64,000 nucleotides of DNA from Sphingobium sp. CR2-8 (GTDB taxonomy: Bacteria; Pseudomonadota; Alphaproteobacteria; Sphingomonadales; Sphingomonadaceae), in assembly GCF_035818615.1 (NCBI RefSeq), contig NZ_JAYKZY010000002.1, forward strand, positions 2,606,501-2,670,500, written 5' to 3'. Below are positions 17,184 through 26,049 of this stretch, one piece after another. The notes under the pieces are model-generated. The model was not told the origin of the DNA. It did not search any database and was given only the letters and a program-made list of their open reading frames with translations. The first letter of the stretch is position 1. Each line of letters opens with the position of its first letter. The translations under genes and the position numbers were made by a program.

Positions 17184-18479
17184 TCAAGAAACAGAAACTG
17201 TCACCTCTTCGATGATATCTGTCACGATATCAAAATAGTCGCTCCAGGTCGGCGCGCGCCAGGTCGACAGGCGGGCGATCTGCGCCGCACGCGCCGGTGC
17301 ATCGGGCTGGCTATATGCCTCTATCGCCTGCATCCACCCCAGGCCATCGAGCGGATCGAGATAGTCCGGCGCTTCCCCGCCCACTTCGCGATGCGCGACG
17401 ATGTCGCTGCAAATGACCGGGACGCCGGCGGCCAGCGCTTCCACCACCGGCATGCCGAACCCCTCGGCAAAGGACGGCATCAACATGGCGCGCGCCCCCG
17501 CCACTAACGCATGCATCCGATTGTCCGACACCTCACCCGCTTCGATCACATGATCGCGCAGCGTTTCCCCACGTTCCAATATGTCGATGACATTTTCATT
17601 TTCCCATCCCCGCTTGCCGATCAACACCAGTATCGGGGCCGCTTCACCCCAGCGTTCGACCAGGCGACGCCAGATATTGAGCAACAGAAGATGGTTTTTC
17701 CGCGGCTCTATGGTGGAAATATAGACGAAATAGGGCCGGTCCGGCACTGGCTGCGGCGTGCTGCCAAAAATGTCAGGCGCATCCGCGCCGAAATGCGCGA
17801 CGCGGACGGCGCGTCCATCCAGGCCATGGGCCATATGCGGCTCCAGCGCGTCGATGGTCGCCTGGCTGTTGCCGATGATGCCCGCCGCGAAACTGTCGAT
17901 CGTCCGCACGCGACGGCGATGTTCGTCCGCACCCTGCGGGCGGGCATATTCCGGGTGGCTGAGCGGGATGACGTCATGCACCAGGGTGATGAACTTCGCG
18001 CCTTCGGCCCGCAGGATCGCACGGACCTTCTCATGGTCGTCCAGATGATGGGGTGACACTTGCAGATAGACGCGGGGCGCTGTGGCGCGCGGTACGGGCC
18101 TGGGCCGCGTGGCGAACAGGTGGCGGACGACCGCCGCCCTGCTCTCCTTGGTGTCCGCCGATCGCGCATTGCGCCACTTGGCGGCGGTGAAGGCCAGAAA
18201 CTGGCGCACCGCGGAATTGTCCAGCCGCCCATAATAGCCGCCCGCGGGATGCACGGCGGAAAAGACGAGGCGTTCGGGCATCCGCGCCAGCAATTCGCGG
18301 GCATAGACATATTCGACCCGGTCGATACCCGTGGGCGCGGGGTGGAAGGACCGGGACAGCAGCCGCGAAATATCGAGTATCACCTCGCTGTCGCCGCCCG
18401 TTCCCGACAGCAGGGTGCTGGCGCGCTTCGACCGCAAGGCCAGGCGCGCACCCGGCGCGTTGAAGGGGCGCAGGCCCAT
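17184..18479 (-). CDS. GT4-family glycosyltransferase
   Basis: A 431-residue glycosyltransferase of mannosyltransferase type. It has VILDISRLLSRSFHPAPTGI (common in surface-polysaccharide GT4 enzymes), the acceptor-domain segment KFITLVHDVIPLSHPEYAR, a linker FVYISTIEPRKNHLLLLNIW, and EX7E in EGFGMPVVEALAAG. It is close to the KpsC/KpsS pair on the same strand and probably belongs to the same polysaccharide pathway. Confidence 0.88.
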   Translation of the reverse strand: MGLRPFNAPGARLALRSKRASTLLSGTGGDSEVILDISRLLSRSFHPAPTGIDRVEYVYARELLARMPERLVFSAVHPAGGYYGRLDNSAVRQFLAFTAAKWRNARSADTKESRAAVVRHLFATRPRPVPRATAPRVYLQVSPHHLDDHEKVRAILRAEGAKFITLVHDVIPLSHPEYARPQGADEHRRRVRTIDSFAAGIIGNSQATIDALEPHMAHGLDGRAVRVAHFGADAPDIFGSTPQPVPDRPYFVYISTIEPRKNHLLLLNIWRRLVERWGEAAPILVLIGKRGWENENVIDILERGETLRDHVIEAGEVSDNRMHALVAGARAMLMPSFAEGFGMPVVEALAAGVPVICSDIVAHREVGGEAPDYLDPLDGLGWMQAIEAYSQPDAPARAAQIARLSTWRAPTWSDYFDIVTDIIEEVTVSVS

Positions 18480-18528
18480 CAGCGCGCCTCCCGTGCAGGC
18501 ACCGGCAGACCATTAAAGACAAACATCA

Positions 18529-18969
18529 TCAGAATTGCGCGCGAATATCGTCGGCTAGCGCGGCCAGTGCGTCCGCATCGGCGAATGACCCCTGTGCGTG
18601 AGCGGCAAAGCCCTGTGGCCCGCCATCCCAGCGCGGCACGACATGGACATGCAGGTGAAACACCGTCTGCCCCGCAGGTGCACCGTTGAACTGGGCGACA
18701 TGGATGCCATCGGGCGCGAGCGCCTTGCGCGTTGCGTTCGCGACCTTCTTCACCGTCGCCATCACCTGCGCCAGCGCCTCATCCTCGATCTCCAGGATGT
18801 TGCGCGCCTTGGACCATTTGGAAATGACCAGGCTGTGCCCCTTCGCCTGCGGCTGGATGTCGAGGAAGGCCAGCGTATGCGCATCTTCATACAGCTTGGT
18901 CGACGGTATCTTGCCCTGAAGGATCAGGGCAAAGGGATTGTTGTCGTCATAGACGCCGTCAAGGCTCAT
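18529..18969 (-). CDS. HIT family nucleotide hydrolase
   Basis: A 146-residue histidine-triad protein. The triad is HLHVH at 105-109, followed by VVPRW; upstream KGHSLVISKWSKARNI and NGAPAGQTVFH are usual for the Hint/HinT branch. It likely hydrolyses purine nucleoside phosphoramidates or dinucleotides. It lies downstream of scoB on the same strand with an 11-bp gap. Confidence 0.93.
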   Translation of the reverse strand: MSLDGVYDDNNPFALILQGKIPSTKLYEDAHTLAFLDIQPQAKGHSLVISKWSKARNILEIEDEALAQVMATVKKVANATRKALAPDGIHVAQFNGAPAGQTVFHLHVHVVPRWDGGPQGFAAHAQGSFADADALAALADDIRAQF

Positions 18970-18980
18970 CCTGGCCGTCC

Positions 18981-19616
18981 TCAGCTCACATAATGCGCGG
19001 TGGTCTTAGCCGCGATCTCGTCCGCCGTCACGCCCGGCGCCAGTTCCACCAGCTTGAACGGGCTGTCATGGTCGGGCCGCTGGAACACGCACAGGTCGGT
19101 GACGATCATGTCGACCACATCCTTGCCGGTCAGCGGCAAGGTGCAGGCCGGAATGAACTTGGGATCGCCATTCTTGGACGTATGCTCCATCACCACAATG
19201 ATCTTCTTGACGCCCGCGACCAGATCCATCGCGCCGCCCATGCCCTTGATCATCTTGCCCGGGATCATCCAGTTGGCGATGTCGCCATTTTCCGCCACCT
19301 CCATCGCGCCCAGCACGGTAAGGTCGATATGCCCGCCGCGGATCATGGCGAAGCTGTCGGCGCTTGAGAAATAGGCGGTCTGCGGCAGCTCGCTGATGGT
19401 CTGCTTGCCTGCGTTGATCAGGTCGGCGTCTTCCTCACCTTCCAAAGGGAACGGGCCGATGCCCAGCATCCCGTTTTCCGACTGGAGCGTCACTTCGACG
19501 CCAGCGGGAATATGGTTCGCCACCAGCGTCGGGATGCCGATGCCCAGATTGACGTAGAAGCCGTCCTGCAATTCCTTCGCCGCCCGCGCGGCCATCTCGT
19601 CACGAGTCCAGGGCAT
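18981..19616 (-). CDS. scoB: 3-oxoacid CoA-transferase subunit B
   Basis: A 211-residue beta subunit. It transfers CoA from succinyl-CoA to a 3-oxoacid such as acetoacetate. The catalytic glutamate is Glu47 in the [10 protein letters not shown] motif; [19 protein letters not shown] is also diagnostic. The ATG at 19616 is preceded by GGGGAGAAA, better than the upstream Met at 19649. It is separated from the alpha subunit by a phosphatase gene. Confidence 0.93.
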   Translation of the reverse strand: MPWTRDEMAARAAKELQDGFYVNLGIGIPTLVANHIPAGVEVTLQSENGMLGIGPFPLEGEEDADLINAGKQTISELPQTAYFSSADSFAMIRGGHIDLTVLGAMEVAENGDIANWMIPGKMIKGMGGAMDLVAGVKKIIVVMEHTSKNGDPKFIPACTLPLTGKDVVDMIVTDLCVFQRPDHDSPFKLVELAPGVTADEIAAKTTAHYVS

Positions 19617-19618
19617 TG

Positions 19619-20494
19619 TTATTTCTCCCCTTGGATGGGCGGCGCCCACCTCTTGTCCATCGGAAACACATCGTCATATCCGCCCTTGAGGCCGCTGCCA
19701 TAGACAGGGTTGGGCATCACGAACCAGCCATTGCCCCACAGCGCCGCGATCGACGGTTGCAGGGTCGCGGCGCGGCGCGCGGGCACGGACTGGCCTGCAT
19801 TGAACAGGTCGGAAAAGTCACCAAGCTGATCGCCGCCCAGCGCGATAACGCAATATTTGGCCGAGATCGTCCAGCGGCGGCCATCCTTGCGCGATCCCAT
19901 CGCGTCGTCGCCGCTCAGATATAGCGTCTGCCCATGCACCGCCTCGCCCAAGCCCGCCGCCTTGATGGCGCGCGCGGTCGCATCGGCATTGGCGGCCGAC
20001 CGGTTGGTGTTGAAAATCACCGTCACGCCCAGCGCACGCAGATCGCGTAGCGCCACGTCCGCGCCGGGCACCGGGCCGACCGCGTCCTCGCCCGTCTTTT
20101 CCCACGCGTCCCAGCTTGCCGCGTCGAACCCCTTACCGATCTTCGCGCCATGATATTCATAGCCGGTGTTGAGCATCACCGTCTCGTCGACATCGAACAC
20201 GGCCGCCAACGGCTTGTCGCCACAAGGCAGGAACCTCGGTGCGGTCAGGCTCGTGCCTTCCGCCAGCACCACGCTATCGGCCGGGCGCGCCTTCACCCTG
20301 GCCGATACATGGTCGACCAGCGCATGCCATGCCTGGACCGACAAAGCCGCCGCCTCGCCCGACCCGTAGAGATATTGCATCCCGGCAGGCGGGTCGGCGG
20401 AAGGCGCGGAAACGGTCGCAGGCGGCAAGGTCGCACAGGCAGCGAGTGGCATGAAAACAAGCGCCGACCCCAAGCGCGGCATGAGCGAGGTCAC
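19619..20494 (-). CDS. Class C (P4-type) acid phosphatase lipoprotein, HAD superfamily
   Basis: A 291-residue outer-membrane-type acid phosphatase of the lipoprotein e(P4) group. Lipobox LAAC places the lipidated Cys at 20. HAD motif I is [13 protein letters not shown] (nucleophile Asp101, general acid Asp103), and motif II is [15 protein letters not shown]. Such enzymes remove phosphate from NMN and 5'-nucleotides outside the cell. It is inserted between the CoA-transferase subunits: its ATG overlaps the scoA stop by 4 bp and its stop lies 2 bp before scoB. Confidence 0.85.
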   Translation of the reverse strand: MTSLMPRLGSALVFMPLAACATLPPATVSAPSADPPAGMQYLYGSGEAAALSVQAWHALVDHVSARVKARPADSVVLAEGTSLTAPRFLPCGDKPLAAVFDVDETVMLNTGYEYHGAKIGKGFDAASWDAWEKTGEDAVGPVPGADVALRDLRALGVTVIFNTNRSAANADATARAIKAAGLGEAVHGQTLYLSGDDAMGSRKDGRRWTISAKYCVIALGGDQLGDFSDLFNAGQSVPARRAATLQPSIAALWGNGWFVMPNPVYGSGLKGGYDDVFPMDKRWAPPIQGEK

Positions 20495-21200
20495 GCCGCT
20501 TCTCGCTGCCTTACCGTCCGAAACTCGATCTTCTTGTCATAGGGCGCACCCACGATCATCCGCTTCACATAAATGCCGGGCAGGTGAATCGCATCAGGGT
20601 CCAGGCTGCCGGTTGGCACGACTTCCTCGACCTCCGCGATGCATATCTTCGCGGCGGTCGCCATGGGTGCGTTGAAGTTGCGCGCGGTCTTGCGGAAGAT
20701 CAAATTGCCGCTTTCGTCGGCCTTCCAGCCCTTGATGATGGCGACGTCGGCGAAGATGCCGCGCTCCAGGATATAATCCTGCCCGTCGAAATTCTTCACT
20801 TCCTTGCCCTCGGCCACCTGCGTGCCGACGCCGGTCTTGGTGTAGAAGCCGGGGATGCCCGCGCCGCCCGCGCGGCAACGCTCGGCCAGCGTTCCCTGGG
20901 GCAGAATTCCACCTCCAGTTCGCCGGCCAGATATTGCCGCTCGAACTCCTTATTCTCGCCGACATAGGAAGAGATCATCTTCTTGACCTGCCGCGTGCGC
21001 AGCAACTTCCCCAGTCCCTCGCCGTCGATACCGGCATTGTTGGAAGCGATGGTCAGATCCTTGACCCCCGAATCGCGGATCGCGTCGATCAACCGTTCCG
21101 GGATGCCGCACAGGCCAAAACCGCCCGCGCAGAGATGCATACCGTCGAAGAGAAGGCCGTCGAGCGCGCTCGCAGCATCCGGGTAGAGCTTGTTCACCAT
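20491..21200 (-). CDS. scoA: 3-oxoacid CoA-transferase subunit A (one frameshift as sequenced)
   Basis: A 236-residue alpha subunit once one base is restored. The N-terminal part has [34 protein letters not shown] and [20 protein letters not shown]. The frame is lost at the G run 20898-20901 after LEVEFCP; the other frame resumes with [20 protein letters not shown] and runs through the conserved end ([20 protein letters not shown]). One C is missing on the coding strand. Conserved codons on both sides argue for a sequencing error. Confidence 0.88.
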
Positions 21201-21287
21201 CGCCTGTCTCCTCTTCCGACTTTGGTCCCGCCATAGGCACAGGAAAGAGGCCGGTCAATTTGCTGCGGCGGCGAAAAGGCAGGATTG

Positions 21288-22289
21288 TCAGATCAATCCG
21301 GCCAACGGGCTGGACGGGTCGGCATAGAGGCGCTTGCCCATGCGTCCGGCACGATAGGCCATGCGCCCCGCTTCCACGCCCGCCTTCATCGCGGCGGCCA
21401 TCAGCACCGGGTCTTTCGCTTCGGCGATCGCGGTGTTCATCAACACGCCGGTGCAGCCCAGTTCCATCGCCACCGTCGCTTCCGACGCGGTGCCGACCCC
21501 CGCATCGACCAGAACGGGCAGCGTCGTCCCTTCCACGATCAGGCGGATCGTCACCCGGTTCTGGATGCCAAGGCCCGACCCGATCGGCGCGCCCAGCGGC
21601 ATGATCGCCACCGCGCCTGCATCCTCCAGCCGCTTGGCGGCGATCGGATCGTCGACGCAATAGACCATCGGCTTGAAGCCTTCCTTGGCGAGGACTTCCG
21701 TGGCGCGAAGAGTCTCGACCATGTCGGGATAGAGGGTGCGCGCCTCACCCAGCACTTCCAGCTTCACCAGGTCCCAACCGCCCGCCTCGCGCGCCAGACG
21801 CAACGTACGGATCGCGTCCTCGCCGGTGAAGCAGCCCGCCGTGTTGGGTAGATAAGTGATGACCTTCGGGTCGATATAGTCTGTCAGCATCGGCGCTTTT
21901 GGATCGCTCACATTGACGCGACGCACCGCCACCGTGACGATCTCCGCGCCAGACGCGGCCACCGCCGCCGCATTCTGCTCGAAACTCTTATATTTGCCCG
22001 TCCCTACGATCAGGCGCGACCGGAACGTCTTGCCCGCCACGGTCCAGCTGTCGTCATTCACAGCCGACACGTCGCCACCGCCGACAAAATGGACGATCTC
22101 CAGTTCGTCGCCATCCTCGACTTTCACCTGCGCCAAAGTGGATCGGGGCACGACCGCCAGATTCCGCTCCACCGCCACTTTTTCGGGCACGAAGCCCAGT
22201 TCGCTCGCCAGGTCCGCCAGGGTCAGCCCGTCGCGGATGCGGCGATGCTCGCCATTGATGTGGATGGAGATGGTGCCGTCTGTGCTCAC
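21288..22289 (-). CDS. thiG: Bifunctional sulfur carrier ThiS / thiazole synthase ThiG fusion
   Basis: A 333-residue fusion for thiamine thiazole synthesis. Residues 1-72 are ThiS-like ([20 protein letters not shown]) and end in a Gly-Gly-Gly at 70-72 (VHFVGGGD). ThiG follows from about 80, with [12 protein letters not shown], the Schiff-base lysine at about 176 (LVKLEV), and [11 protein letters not shown] free ThiS C-terminal Gly-Gly is normally thiocarboxylated; here it is internal. The start is GTG. I see no TPP riboswitch upstream. Confidence 0.92.
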   Translation of the reverse strand: MSTDGTISIHINGEHRRIRDGLTLADLASELGFVPEKVAVERNLAVVPRSTLAQVKVEDGDELEIVHFVGGGDVSAVNDDSWTVAGKTFRSRLIVGTGKYKSFEQNAAAVAASGAEIVTVAVRRVNVSDPKAPMLTDYIDPKVITYLPNTAGCFTGEDAIRTLRLAREAGGWDLVKLEVLGEARTLYPDMVETLRATEVLAKEGFKPMVYCVDDPIAAKRLEDAGAVAIMPLGAPIGSGLGIQNRVTIRLIVEGTTLPVLVDAGVGTASEATVAMELGCTGVLMNTAIAEAKDPVLMAAAMKAGVEAGRMAYRAGRMGKRLYADPSSPLAGLI

Positions 22290-22404
22290 TGCGCTGTCCC
22301 AAACAAGAAGAAGATGTCTCGACTAGGCGAGACGGGAAGGGCTAAGGATCGTGGCGCATATAGGGGCGGCCCCGCCCCGGTCGCAACAGTAGAAGGGGAT
22401 CGCC

Positions 22405-22845
22405 TTGGCCGATACGCGCAAAATCTATGTCCTCAATGGTCCCAACCTCAACATGCTGGGCACGCGCGAGCCGGAAATCTACGGCTATGACACGCTGGAC
22501 GACATTGCCGAGCGGATGGAGGATGTCGCGGGCCGGGCCCATGTGGACATCGTCTTTCGGCAATCCAACCATGAAGGCTATCTGGTCGACTGGATTCAGG
22601 AGGCCCATGCGGAGGGGGCGCACGCGATCATCATCAACCCCGGCGCCTATACCCACACATCGATCGCGCTGCACGACGCCATCAAGTCCGTGACCGTGCC
22701 GGTGATCGAAATCCATCTGTCCAACCCGCATGCGCGCGAAGCTTTCCGCCATAAAAGCTATGTCGGCATGGCGGCGAAGGGGACGATCGCGGGCTTTGGC
22801 CCCATGTCCTACATGCTGGCGCTGGAAGCCGCACTGGAACTGTAG
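22405..22845 (+). CDS. aroQ: 3-dehydroquinate dehydratase, type II
   Basis: A 146-residue shikimate-pathway enzyme. It has [20 protein letters not shown] with the catalytic tyrosine near 26, [17 protein letters not shown], and the general-acid His104 in [11 protein letters not shown]. It begins with TTG, preceded at good distance by AAGGGG. Downstream are accB and accC; this aroQ-accB-accC order is common in alphaproteobacteria. Confidence 0.95.
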   Translation: MADTRKIYVLNGPNLNMLGTREPEIYGYDTLDDIAERMEDVAGRAHVDIVFRQSNHEGYLVDWIQEAHAEGAHAIIINPGAYTHTSIALHDAIKSVTVPVIEIHLSNPHAREAFRHKSYVGMAAKGTIAGFGPMSYMLALEAALEL

Positions 22846-22938
22846 CGCTTTGCATTTGGGCGCACGAAAGTTGCGCTTTGCCGTAAATGCGCATAGGCGC
22901 GGGCACCAGAAACGATATTCACCGGCCAGGGACTTCAC

Positions 22939-23424
22939 ATGACCGACAAACAAGAAAAGGGCGCAATGCAAGTCGACGTGCAACTGGTGCGCGATCTCGC
23001 AGCGCTGCTGGACGACACCAACCTGACTGAAATCGAAGTCGAGGATGGCGACCGCAAGATCCGCGTCGCGCGCAAGGCTGCCGCCAGCGCAGCACCCGTC
23101 TATGCTCCGGCGCCTGCCGCCGCACCGGTTGCCGCCGCGCCGTCGGCACCGGCCGCCGCCACCGCTGCGCCCGACACGGTTCTGCCGGCCGGCACCGTGG
23201 TGAAATCGCCGATCGTGGGCACCGCCTATCTGTCGGCCGAACCGGGGTCTGCGCCATTCGCCCGCGTGGGCGCGCAAATCGCCGCTGGCGAAACCATCCT
23301 GATCGTGGAGGCCATGAAGGTGATGAACGCCATCGCCGCCCCAACCTCCGGCACGGTCAAGGCGGTGCTGGTCGATAATGGCCAGCCGGTCGAATATGAC
23401 CAGCCGCTGATCGTCATCGAATAA
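22939..23424 (+). CDS. accB: Acetyl-CoA carboxylase biotin carboxyl carrier protein
   Basis: A 161-residue BCCP. An N-terminal helix region ([20 protein letters not shown]) and an Ala/Pro-rich linker lead to the biotinyl domain, with biotinylated Lys127 in EAMKVM. It carries carboxybiotin between AccC and the carboxyltransferase for malonyl-CoA synthesis. Met10 is a possible alternative start. accC begins 14 bp downstream. Confidence 0.96.
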   Translation: MTDKQEKGAMQVDVQLVRDLAALLDDTNLTEIEVEDGDRKIRVARKAAASAAPVYAPAPAAAPVAAAPSAPAAATAAPDTVLPAGTVVKSPIVGTAYLSAEPGSAPFARVGAQIAAGETILIVEAMKVMNAIAAPTSGTVKAVLVDNGQPVEYDQPLIVIE

Positions 23425-23438
23425 GGCCCGCGACGCTT

Positions 23439-24790
23439 ATGGCCATCGAGAAACTGCTGATCGCCAATCGCGGCGAGATCGCGCTTCGCATCCACCGCGC
23501 TTGCCACGAAATGGGCATCAAGACCGTGGCGGTCCATTCGACCGCCGACGCCGACGCCATGCATGTGCGGCTGGCGGACGAGGCGATCTGCATCGGGCCG
23601 CCTGCGGCGAAGGACAGCTATCTCAACGTCGCGGCAATCATCTCCGCCGCCGAAATCTCGGGCGCAGACGCGATCCATCCGGGCTATGGCTTCCTGTCGG
23701 AAAACGCCAAGTTCGCCGAAATCGTCGAAGCCCATGGCATCGCGTTCGTGGGGCCAAAGCCCGAACATATCCGCACGATGGGCGACAAGATCGAGGCCAA
23801 GCGCACCGCTGGCGCGCTCGGCCTGCCGCTCGTCCCCGGCTCCGACGGCGCGATCAGCGACCTGGAAGAGGCCAAGGCGATCGCGGAGAAGGCCGGTTAT
23901 CCGGTCATCATCAAGGCGGCGTCGGGCGGCGGCGGTCGCGGCATGAAGGTCTGCACCTCGCCCGACGATCTGGAAACGCTGATGCAGCAGGCCGGGTCGG
24001 AAGCAAAGGCCGCGTTCGGCGACGCGACCGTCTATCTCGAAAAATATCTCGGCAACCCGCGCCATATCGAAATCCAGGTGTTCGGTGACGGCAATGGCAA
24101 CGCCATCCATCTGGGCGAGCGCGACTGTTCGCTCCAGCGGCGTCACCAGAAGGTGCTGGAAGAAGCCCCCTCCCGATCCTCAGCCAGGCCGACCGTGAGC
24201 GTATCGGCGGCGTGTGCGCCAAAGCGATGGCCGACATGGGCTATCGCGGTGCGGGAACGATCGAATTTCTGTGGGAAGACGGCGAATTCTACTTCATCGA
24301 GATGAACACCCGGCTTCAGGTGGAACATCCGGTGACGGAGATGATCACCGGCGTCGATCTGGTGCGCGAACAGATCCGTATCGCCGAAGGCAAGCCGCTC
24401 TCGGTGACGCAGGACGAGCTGCGCTTCACCGGCCATGCGATCGAATGCCGCATCAACGCCGAAGATCCCAAGACCTTCGCGCCGTCGCCGGGCACCGTCA
24501 CCAGCTATCATGTGCCGGGCGGCATGCACGTCCGCGTCGATAGCGGCCTGTATCAGGGCTATAAGGTGCCGCCTTATTATGATTCCATGATCGGCAAGCT
24601 GATCGTCTATGGCCGCACCCGCGAAGGCGCTATCATGCGCTTGAAGCGCGCGCTGGAGGAATATGTGATCGAGGGGATGAAGACCACTATCCCGCTGCAT
24701 CAGGCGCTGCTGCGTGATCCCGATTTCCTCGACGGCAACTACACGATCAAGTGGCTCGAAGAATGGCTAGCTCGCGAGGGTGACGCGTGA
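23439..24790 (+). CDS. accC: Acetyl-CoA carboxylase biotin carboxylase (one frameshift as sequenced)
   Basis: A 450-residue ATP-grasp enzyme once one base is restored. It has [20 protein letters not shown], the ATP loop [14 protein letters not shown] and [20 protein letters not shown]. The frame breaks in the C-rich stretch 24166-24174: expected [17 protein letters not shown] is split because one C is absent. The second frame resumes with [20 protein letters not shown] and continues to the stop. AccC is needed for fatty acid synthesis and no second copy is visible, so an assembly error is much likelier than a dead gene. Confidence 0.9.
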
Positions 24791-25131
24791 AGGCGACCAT
24801 CTGGCACAACACCAAATGCGGCACGTCGCGCAAGACGCTGGCGATCCTGGAAGACACGCCCGGTGTCGAGGTCGAGGTGATCGACTATCTGAAGACACCC
24901 TACACGCGGGCCAAGATTGCGCAGTTGATCGCTGACGCCGGACTGACCCCGGCCGAGGCGATCCGCAAGATGGGCACCGATGCAGAAGAGCGCGGCTTGC
25001 CGGACATGGATGCCGACGCGATCCTGGACGAAATGGCCGCTAACCCTGCCTATGTGAACCGTCCGTTCGTGGAAACGGATAAGGGCGTCCGCTTCTGCCG
25101 CCCGCAGGACAAGGTCTTGGAAATACTATAG
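24787..25131 (+). CDS. arsC: ArsC-family arsenate reductase-like protein
   Basis: A 114-residue thioredoxin-fold protein of the glutaredoxin-dependent ArsC/YffB group: [17 protein letters not shown] with the reactive Cys at 11, and [20 protein letters not shown] containing the Arg of the family. A GTG start overlaps the accC stop by 4 bp, so it is coupled to accBC. No arsenite pump or arsR is nearby, so arsenic resistance is uncertain. Confidence 0.85.
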   Translation: MKATIWHNTKCGTSRKTLAILEDTPGVEVEVIDYLKTPYTRAKIAQLIADAGLTPAEAIRKMGTDAEERGLPDMDADAILDEMAANPAYVNRPFVETDKGVRFCRPQDKVLEIL

Positions 25132-25134
25132 AAA

Positions 25135-25178
25135 TCCGGCAGAATATCATTTCACATACGAAATGATATTCTGCCGGA
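25135..25178. repeat. Perfect 19-bp inverted repeat with 6-base loop
   Basis: Arms 25135-25153 and 25160-25178 are exact reverse complements (the outer T-A pair plus CCGGCAGAATATCATTTC), with loop ACATAC. It begins four bases after the arsC stop. On the plus strand it is followed by AAAAAG rather than a U run, so it is not a canonical terminator for arsC; it might still stabilise the mRNA end or bind a dimeric protein. Confidence 0.85.
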
Positions 25179-25292
25179 AAAAGCGTCACAACTGTCCATT
25201 TCGCTGTCGCATGTGCCGTCCGTCACACCTGCGTAACAAAGCCATGATCTGAGCGCTTGCTTTGATGGCGGGAAGCCGTAGCTTCTCGTTCC

Positions 25293-26042
25293 ATGGCAAA
25301 GGAACCGACATTGGCGACCATCGCCGTCTATAGTCTCAAGGGCGGCGTGGGTAAGACCACTTTCGCGATCAACCTGGCCTGGGCGTCGGCCTGCATCTCC
25401 AAGCGGCGGACGCTGCTGTGGGATCTGGACCCGCAGGCGGCGTCGAGCTGGTTGCTGTCCACCGACACCGAAAGTCGCGATGCGGCGCAGGCGATCTTCA
25501 GCAAGGATGTCGACGTCCGCAAGCTGATCCAGCCGTCGACCGTGCCGGGCCTGGACCTGATCGCGGCCGATACGTCGCTGCGCAGCCTGGACCATCTGTT
25601 CCGTGAGATGGACAAGAAGAAGCGGCTGGCCAAGCTGATCGAGAGCCTGGGGCGCGACTATGACCGCATCATCCTCGACTGCCCACCGGGCCTCACGGAA
25701 ACCAGCGAGCAGGTGCTGCGCGCCGCGGACCTGATCGTCATTCCGGTCATCCCGTCCCCCCTGTCGCAACGCGCCATGGGGGAAGTGGCCCGCTATCTGG
25801 TCCAGCGGGGCGGCAATCATGCGCCGATCCTGCCGGTCTATTCGATGGTCGACCGCCGCCGCAGCCTGCACCGGGCGGCGCTGGACAGCCAGCCGGACTG
25901 GAACGCCATCCCGATGGCCAGCACGATCGAGCAGATGACCGTGCGCCGCAAGCCGCTGGGCGCCTTCGCCCCCGCCTCTCCGTCGGCCCAGGCCTTTGCC
26001 GCGCTGTGGACCCAGGTCGAGCGGCAGCTTCAGGCGCAATAA
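25293..26042 (+). CDS. ParA-family ATPase, orphan
   Basis: A 249-residue deviant Walker ATPase. KGGVGKTT at 16-23 includes the signature lysine; LLWDLDPQAASSW and IILDCPPGLTETS are Walker A' and B regions. It resembles small ParA/MinD-like proteins that position cargo or partition DNA. No ParB partner is adjacent, and it is convergent with the acyl-AMP ligase (8 bp between stops). Its cargo is unknown. Confidence 0.85.
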   Translation: MAKEPTLATIAVYSLKGGVGKTTFAINLAWASACISKRRTLLWDLDPQAASSWLLSTDTESRDAAQAIFSKDVDVRKLIQPSTVPGLDLIAADTSLRSLDHLFREMDKKKRLAKLIESLGRDYDRIILDCPPGLTETSEQVLRAADLIVIPVIPSPLSQRAMGEVARYLVQRGGNHAPILPVYSMVDRRRSLHRAALDSQPDWNAIPMASTIEQMTVRRKPLGAFAPASPSAQAFAALWTQVERQLQAQ

Positions 26043-26049
26043 ACGGGCG

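Noticed and set aside
22290..22404. TPP riboswitch upstream of thiSG
   Set aside because: The leader is short and lacks the conserved CUGAGA and related segments.
24166..24174. accC as a genuine pseudogene
   Set aside because: The enzyme is needed for fatty acid synthesis, both halves are fully conserved, and five other genes show the same one-base loss.
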